Shown: positions 58,549 to 64,000 of the stretch, piece after piece
How the letters are laid out: each line of letters begins with the position of its first letter
How positions within the stretch are numbered: the first letter of the stretch is position 1
NCBI RefSeq assembly: GCF_033115175.1
Contig: NC_084829.1
Span: 133,830,996 to 133,894,995, forward strand
Length of the DNA stretch: 64,000 nt
Source: Lepus europaeus
Lineage: Eukaryota > Chordata > Mammalia > Lagomorpha > Leporidae
Direction: 5' to 3'
Position numbers and translations under genes: made by a program
Notes under the pieces: generated by a model
The model's input: only the letters and a program-made list of their open reading frames with translations
What the model was told of the DNA's origin: nothing
Database searches by the model: none

Positions 58549-60246
58549 ATTTTCTACAATGATTGTGTTCCATTTTACTGAGACTATAACCATTAAAATT
58601 TGATCCATAAAATACTTTAATTTAAAAATAACTTGAATAATGAAAAACTCATATTTGGGGAAAACAATGGCAACTCATACATATAAAGTTGAAATAGAAA
58701 AGAATCATGTATAAAAAATCTTAGATGTTAGCATGCTAAAAATATCTAAAATTATCTCGTTTATTAATTAGTTGATGATAAAAAAAATCCTTAGAAAACC
58801 ATGAGGCTGATGACCACAACTAAAATTCTATCAAGACAGATCAATTTGTAATTCTTTAATATTAAAACTAGCAATAAAATACAAATATAAACATATAAAA
58901 CATATTAAGTGAAACAGTAAGGTAAAAATATTGTATTGAATTAGAATAGTCTCTAAACATTTAGCAAACCTGGTCTGGATCAAAGGCTCAAAGCTGGAAG
59001 AAGGTTGTAAAGATATTGCTATGCTTTTGGTCATCAAGCTTTCTGTGCACCCTGAAAAATATATCACATGCATGCACTGCTATCTAAATATATGGAAACA
59101 TAGAGATAATAGAAAATTGCAATTGCAATTGCATTTAAATGTGCTAAGGTGATTTGTTTTTGTGTTCTTAATTTAAATCTTATGATAATCCAACTGCATG
59201 TTGGATGTTGAATATGTGTATCCTCAATAAGCAACAGTAAGAATACAGTTTGATACAATCTGGGAAAGCAATTATTAATTGGGACCAAGAACTATTTTTA
59301 ATTTTGTTGGTGTGTTAGAAGCATTGTAGTTATATATATTTGGAAACTGTGTCTATTTTGAGATATGTAAAAGTGAAATAACATGATGTGGAATCTGTTT
59401 TCAAATATTTCAGCAAAAAATGAGATAAGAAAAAGGAATAGGCAAGGAAAAATACCAAACTAGTAATATTTTTTCAATCTGAGTAGTGAATATTAAAGTT
59501 TACATTGTATTACTCTACTTTTGTGAATTTTGTAATGTTCACTAATATCAAAAACTTCAAATGAATTACATGACTTTCAAAAATAGAGCAAATAATTTTT
59601 AAGAAGGAAAATATGTTGAAATATGTATTTCTTTTTATCACAAATGGATTATCTCAACTTACAGATGCCTATTTCTCTTGTTGGTTACTGCTCTAGTATC
59701 ATCAAGGTACAGATCAATGACCCAGGAGCCAGGTTACGGAGAACATATATTGCATTCCTGTATCTTATACATGGTCAAATCCCAAGCACAGAGCCAAATT
59801 TTTTGGAACAACAATGAAAGGAGCAACCTTGGATGAGTCCTTATATATTCTGCAAAGAAAATCAGGAATAATAAAAACCATCACTATGGAAGAAGTCAGT
59901 GGAATCTATTTATTACTCAGATAAATATTCATTTCAGAAATCCAGGATTACAATGTTTTCAGTAAGAAAGCCAATATAGATAATTATAATAAATCATCAA
60001 CAGTTAAATGGTCTATAATTTTGGCAAATCAAACATTGCACATTTAAGAAACTAGAGTTCTCCCCAAATAACTATAATATTCAACAACAGATGTTCCAAG
60101 ATAAGAGACCACAACTCAGAAAAGCAACGGAAAATATTTAATAAATTCTGCTGAAGGGAAAATAAGAAGAAAGTAATAAAGATTTTACTTAGTTTAGATT
60201 TTATTAGATTAAGTCTGTTACTTGTGCCCAATCAGAAAGCTGTCCT
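58549..60246. other. 1.7 kb AT-rich spacer
   Basis: No repeat, gene or RNA recognised. Confidence 0.45.
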
Positions 60247-60480
60247 GGGGCCGGTGTTGTGACACAGCGGGTTAAATCATCTGGAGTGCCTGCATCCCAT
60301 ATACCATATCAGAGCGGAGTTTCAAATCCTGGCTTCTCCACTTCGGATTCAATTCCCTGATAAAGCAGCTGCACCTGGGGCATATGAACCAGTGGATGGA
60401 AGATCTCGTTCTCTGTTTTTCTAGCTTTCTCTCTCTCTTCTCTGTCACTGAGCCTTTCAAGTAAATAAAATACATCTTTA
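60247..60480 (+). repeat. CSINE, plus strand, internally deleted
   Basis: Head GGGGCCGGTGTTGTGACACAGCGGG; most of the body before the CT zone is shortened; tail AGTAAATAAAATACATC. Confidence 0.85.
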
Positions 60481-60569
60481 GAAAGGAAGGAAAGAAGAAG
60501 AGGAAGGAAGGAAGGAAGGAAGGAAGGAAGGAAGGAAGGAAGGAAGGAAGGAAGGAAGGAAGGAAGGAA
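60481..60569 (+). repeat. (GGAA)n microsatellite grown from a SINE tail
   Basis: Imperfect GAAG/GGAA units followed by about 16 pure GGAA units (60502-60567). It begins directly after the CSINE's A-rich tail. Confidence 0.95.
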
Positions 60570-60784
60570 TTGCTGTAATTCCCAGTGTTAACAACTCAAC
60601 CTAGATTTTCTACCAAAGTGCTTCACACCTGATATTAATGTACAAAATCAATTTACATTTCATTATGATTTAAATTTTAGAAAGCTTCTTATGGGTCTCC
60701 TTGAATTCCATTTTGTGTATTAAACTAAATAATATGGAGCATTTTATTCTTATTTTGGTTTACTATTATCATTGTTTATATTGT

Positions 60785-61092
60785 TTATTTATTTGAATAC
60801 CAGAGAGACAGACAGATGACAGAGAGATCACCCATCCATTGGTTTGCTCCCTAAATGCCTACAAGAGCTGGGACTGGGTCAGGTAGAAGCCAGGAGCCAG
60901 AACTCAATCCAGGTTTCCCATGTAGACAGCAGGACCCTAACTCCTTAAGCCTTTACCTGCCGCCTCCCAGGGTGTGTATCAGCAAGAAACTGGAATCAAG
61001 AGCAGAACTGGGACTTGAACTCAGACACTCTGCTACAGGATGTGTGTGTGTGTGTGTCCCAAGTGGTATCTTCACCAAATGCCTGCTCCTAG
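60785..61092 (-). repeat. CSINE, minus strand
   Basis: Reversed tail TTATTTATTTGAATACCAGAG to the reversed head 'cttcaccaaatgcctgctcc', with a (TG)n tract at 61041-61058. Confidence 0.82.
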
Positions 61093-63486
61093 GAGGACTT
61101 TTTGTTTGTTCAAGCTCCTGACAGCCCATTCCAAACCAAACTTAAAGGTCCTGTTGCATTGTTAGCCAAATATAAATGGGTTGACCTGGTCTCAGTTTAT
61201 CTACAATCCATTCATTAAAATGTGTCTCTATCATTTCCTCAACAAAATATTTCTAAATCATCTTTTTTTAAAATGAACACATCCTGTGCTAAGAATACAG
61301 AAATTAAGACAGGCTCTCTGCTTTTATGGGACCCTGATACAAATGGAATAGCAGACAGAGAAACAGTTCATGAAACTCCCACAGCCAAGTGCTGTGGCAG
61401 AGATAGGAACAGAAGCTGTTTTGGAGGACATGAGAAGGTGTCATGACCCTACTTCATCTCAAGTTAATTAACATAAGAATCTCAGGCTTCTGGAATTGTG
61501 CAGCTACTCCTTCTTGACCTCTAAGATGCAAAGAGGAAGACTACGTAAATGAGAAAAAACACATTAATTTCCAAAAAGATGTCACTGCATCATTCAACCC
61601 CGAGTCCTTGGAATCTTTAAAGCAACTGGAATTTAGGATGTGACTTCTGTTTGCACCATGTCAGTTCCCCAGGCTGTGGCCTAGGCCACGTGCACTCCAA
61701 ACAAGACAAACCATAAACAAACATACAGCCCTGGGGATGTGGCGCCTGCTCCATGAATTCTTTCCATTCTTGCATTTATGAAGGCAGCTGCTCCTTCAGT
61801 CTCTGCCTGACTTTGCTTGAGCTCTCAACTCCCTTTTGTGTTTATCTTTTTGGATTTTATAACCAGGTCCCGAGCCCTTTTCCTTTAACGTTAGCCAACA
61901 AACCCCGTGGGCTGCTACCTCTGATTATTGTCGCTGAGGACGGCTGACTCCAGGTGTTCTTCAGTGCCAAGCCCAGGTTAGGATTGCTGCTGTACACTTA
62001 TCCTTTGGGGAGAGGGGGAGGAAATGCTACCTTATGGCAGCATCACTATCATCTCTGTTTATTCAGTCTCTAGACTGAGTTGTCACCCACACACAATTTA
62101 GGTTTGGTAACACTACAACCTCTCCATTGCAGCCATTCCTCTCTTGCATCTTCTCATTTCTATTGCAAGTGTCCAGGGTCCTTGTCATGCTTTCTTGCTC
62201 CTTGCTTTACCTCTTTGGAAACAATGCCCAATGTACAAGAGTTCTCCAACACCCTCTTCCAGTTTCTGATCCCCATAAATGAATGCCTCATTCTCCCGAG
62301 GTTCAATTTCTGATTAAAAAGTGTGAATAATCTACACATTTGAGAAAATTGAAAATGAAATGCAAGTTTAAATCAGAAGATTGACACCTGCGCCCTGGGT
62401 TGCCCCAGGCTACCCCTTTACACGGTGGCATACTGCACACATGGAATTCGAGGGCAGTTTTCCTACTGGAGTGAGCTTCAGTGCACCTGCCCAGCAGCTG
62501 TTGGAAACAGTGCTGTATGAAAGTAGCTTCCGGAACAATTCTCATCGACATTCCAGACAACTTAAGAATACTCAAAAATCGATGAGAGGCGGGGTAGTAT
62601 TTGGGTGTGGCTGAAAATCCTGAAGAACAGGAGGGAGATTATCTTATACTCACCTGCTGATAAACGTCTGCAAGAAATGGGCTTCCAGAAATACTCAGCA
62701 AAACCTCGGTACTCAGAGAAGACTCAAGAGTAAGCGAGAAAGTTGTAATCCTCCCCTCCATCTTTAGAACTAATACAGTACCTGACGTGCAACAGGGGCT
62801 CATTAATTATGTGTTCACTGGTGAACTGATTCACATGTACAGTGTCAACAAAACCTAAGGAGTGAGATAGGAATGAAGAAGTTCCTTAGGTAGGTTCACA
62901 AAAACTATCCAGGTACTGCCCTAGAAGTATCCAACTGCTGTTAAAATTTATTCAGTCATAGGAGAAAACTCCAAAACCCCCTTGCTTCCTCCTTTCCTTT
63001 GTTTAATACTCTGGTTTACTCGGTCTTCCAATGGTTCACTGGCAAGACTTCCTACGAACACCAGAGGGCGCCCCATTTCAACTATTTAGAAGCCCTCCGA
63101 AATCCATTGGCAAATTCATGTAAGAAATATTCCACGAAGTTCGAAGTCGGATGCCTTCTCGAGAAGCAGAGAGGTAATTCATTATACTTCAATATGAATA
63201 TTTTATTTGATAGAGAATTTAGTGTAAATTTTGAGGATTAGTCCCAGTCTACGCGGGGGTGGGTACGAATCTCATGATGCTAAAAAGTAAATGCAGGTGG
63301 AAATCTTAAGAAAATTGCAGTTTGCTTTTCAATGCGACAGCCTCTCTGCTTGGAATAAGCTGCTTTTCTGCAGTGATCTGCTTAATAAGTGTGATTTGTT
63401 ACAAAGAGCTAGGAAAAATGAGTTCTCAAAAAAAGAATGATAGGACATGTCTGTCACCCTGGAAGAACAGGTACAATATACTTAGG
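61093..63486. other. 2.4 kb without a recognised SINE or L1
   Basis: Contains an L2-like piece at about 62755-62830 ('taatacagtacctgacgtgcaacaggggctcattaattatg') and an ancient repeat-like piece at 61285-61445. A CTCF-like site lies at 63058. No exon is supported. Confidence 0.45.
63058..63071 (+). promoter_or_regulatory. CTCF-like core motif
   Basis: ACACCAGAGGGCGC fits CCASYAGRKGGCRS with one mismatch (first base) and has the characteristic AGAGGGCGC core. It lies in repeat-free sequence. Confidence 0.5.
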
Positions 63487-63590
63487 AGGGCACTTCAAAA
63501 AGTTCGTGGAAACTGGAACTGAAAAATGTTTATTTTAGTACAAAAATTTTGTAGTTTTGTCATAATGTGTGTTTTCCATGAAACTTAGGG
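63487..63590. mobile_element. Short palindromic MITE-like repeat, second copy
   Basis: Starts 'gggcacttcaaaaagttcgtgg' and ends 'ttttccatgaaacttaggg', imperfect inverted repeats. Related to 28703-28835 and shares the 'tggaa.tggaa..aaaag' and 'caaaaattttg' parts. Confidence 0.5.
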
Positions 63591-64000
63591 AGATCTGTGA
63601 CATAGGAATATGAATGTAGATGTGAGAATATATCTGCATGTCTATATTTGTACAAATTATGATCCCCTTTAAAACTATGATCCTTCGCTCATATACTGAT
63701 GTTACAGCTGTTATTTCATGATGTGACTATGGATTTACAGTGGATAGTGATTTCCCTTCAAAGTAGGGGTTAGAATTTGGTGACTGGAAGTTTAGCTCCC
63801 CATACTCATCCTTGCAGGGTAGTCACACATGAATCATGGGCCATGTGACATCCTGAGGGAGGTGCCCAAAAGCAGCCCCACTGAACGGGCAACCTCAGCT
63901 TCCCCCTTACCCAAACTTAGCCATAATGCCCTAACTCTAACAGTCACATTTTAATAGGTTTATGTAAATAAAACTTTGTCCCAGGTACCAGAAATTTGTC
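63591..64000. other. Right-edge sequence, nothing recognised
   Basis: Unique-looking DNA to the end of the window. No gene or repeat is supported. Confidence 0.45.

Noticed and set aside
60481-60569. Regular repeat array considered as CRISPR-like
   Set aside because: It is a plain tetranucleotide microsatellite with no spacers, in a vertebrate genome.
12911-64000. Antisense lncRNA (TARID-like) expected near EYA4 from the human map
   Set aside because: Known from human annotation, but I see no exon, promoter or splice-site pattern here that would support drawing it in this sequence.

Overview
The window is mammalian nuclear DNA, almost certainly from a rabbit or close lagomorph. About 27 copies of the lagomorph C-type SINE (CSINE: tRNA-like head with a GGTTCTAGTCC-type B box, CT-rich stretch, A-rich or AATAAA tail) and lagomorph-type LINE-1 3' ends with a G-rich polypurine tract are scattered through it on both strands. 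The DNA is AT-rich, with spliced genes and long introns. There are no bacterial-type operons, CRISPR arrays or intact RNA genes.

The only conventional gene is the 3' end of EYA4 (+ strand, 1358-12910 for the coding part), recognised from exon translations that match the C-terminal half of the Eya domain. Five constitutive coding exons (1358-1416, 1524-1684, 4687-4801, 6301-6422 and 12830-12910) surround two alternative, equally long, homologous exons (8270-8370 and 8410-8510). The alternative exons are only 39 bases apart and both encode the last catalytic motif (GDG..EE) of the HAD-type phosphatase. The 3' UTR starts at 12911 and may run to about 16.15 kb. No lagomorph SINE or young LINE lies between 10.4 and 18.0 kb, which suggests constraint around the last exon and 3' UTR.

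From 18 kb to the right edge I see no further conventional gene. This part is intergenic or intronic and is layered with mobile DNA. A nested L1-in-L1 insertion lies at 19.2-21.6 kb. A young 5.1-kb insertion at 22706-27803 has perfect 14-bp target-site duplications, an L1 5' UTR and an L1 ORF1, but no ORF2; its middle is non-L1-like and includes a broken retroviral gag-nucleocapsid/protease-like remnant before an L1 3' end. An old L1 ORF2/3' fragment lies at 30.1-33.0 kb. A processed EIF4E1B-like retrocopy lies at 35.42-36.18 kb (minus strand); it has a 208-codon open frame and looks like a copy of an exon-skipped mRNA. Tigger-type DNA transposon relics lie at 39.3-40.0 and 54.1-54.6 kb, a MaLR-type LTR at 45.8-46.2 kb, and an L1 with a classic twin-priming inversion at 55.2-56.6 kb.

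The best candidate for an undescribed system is the ORF1-only chimeric retroelement at 22.7-27.8 kb. It resembles the 'half-L1' (HAL1) concept but carries retrovirus-like cargo where ORF2 should be. The tandem EYA4 exons, the exon-skipped retrocopy and the twin-primed L1 are clear, independently checkable observations. All homology calls rest on reading and remembered family features; no alignment or database search was run.
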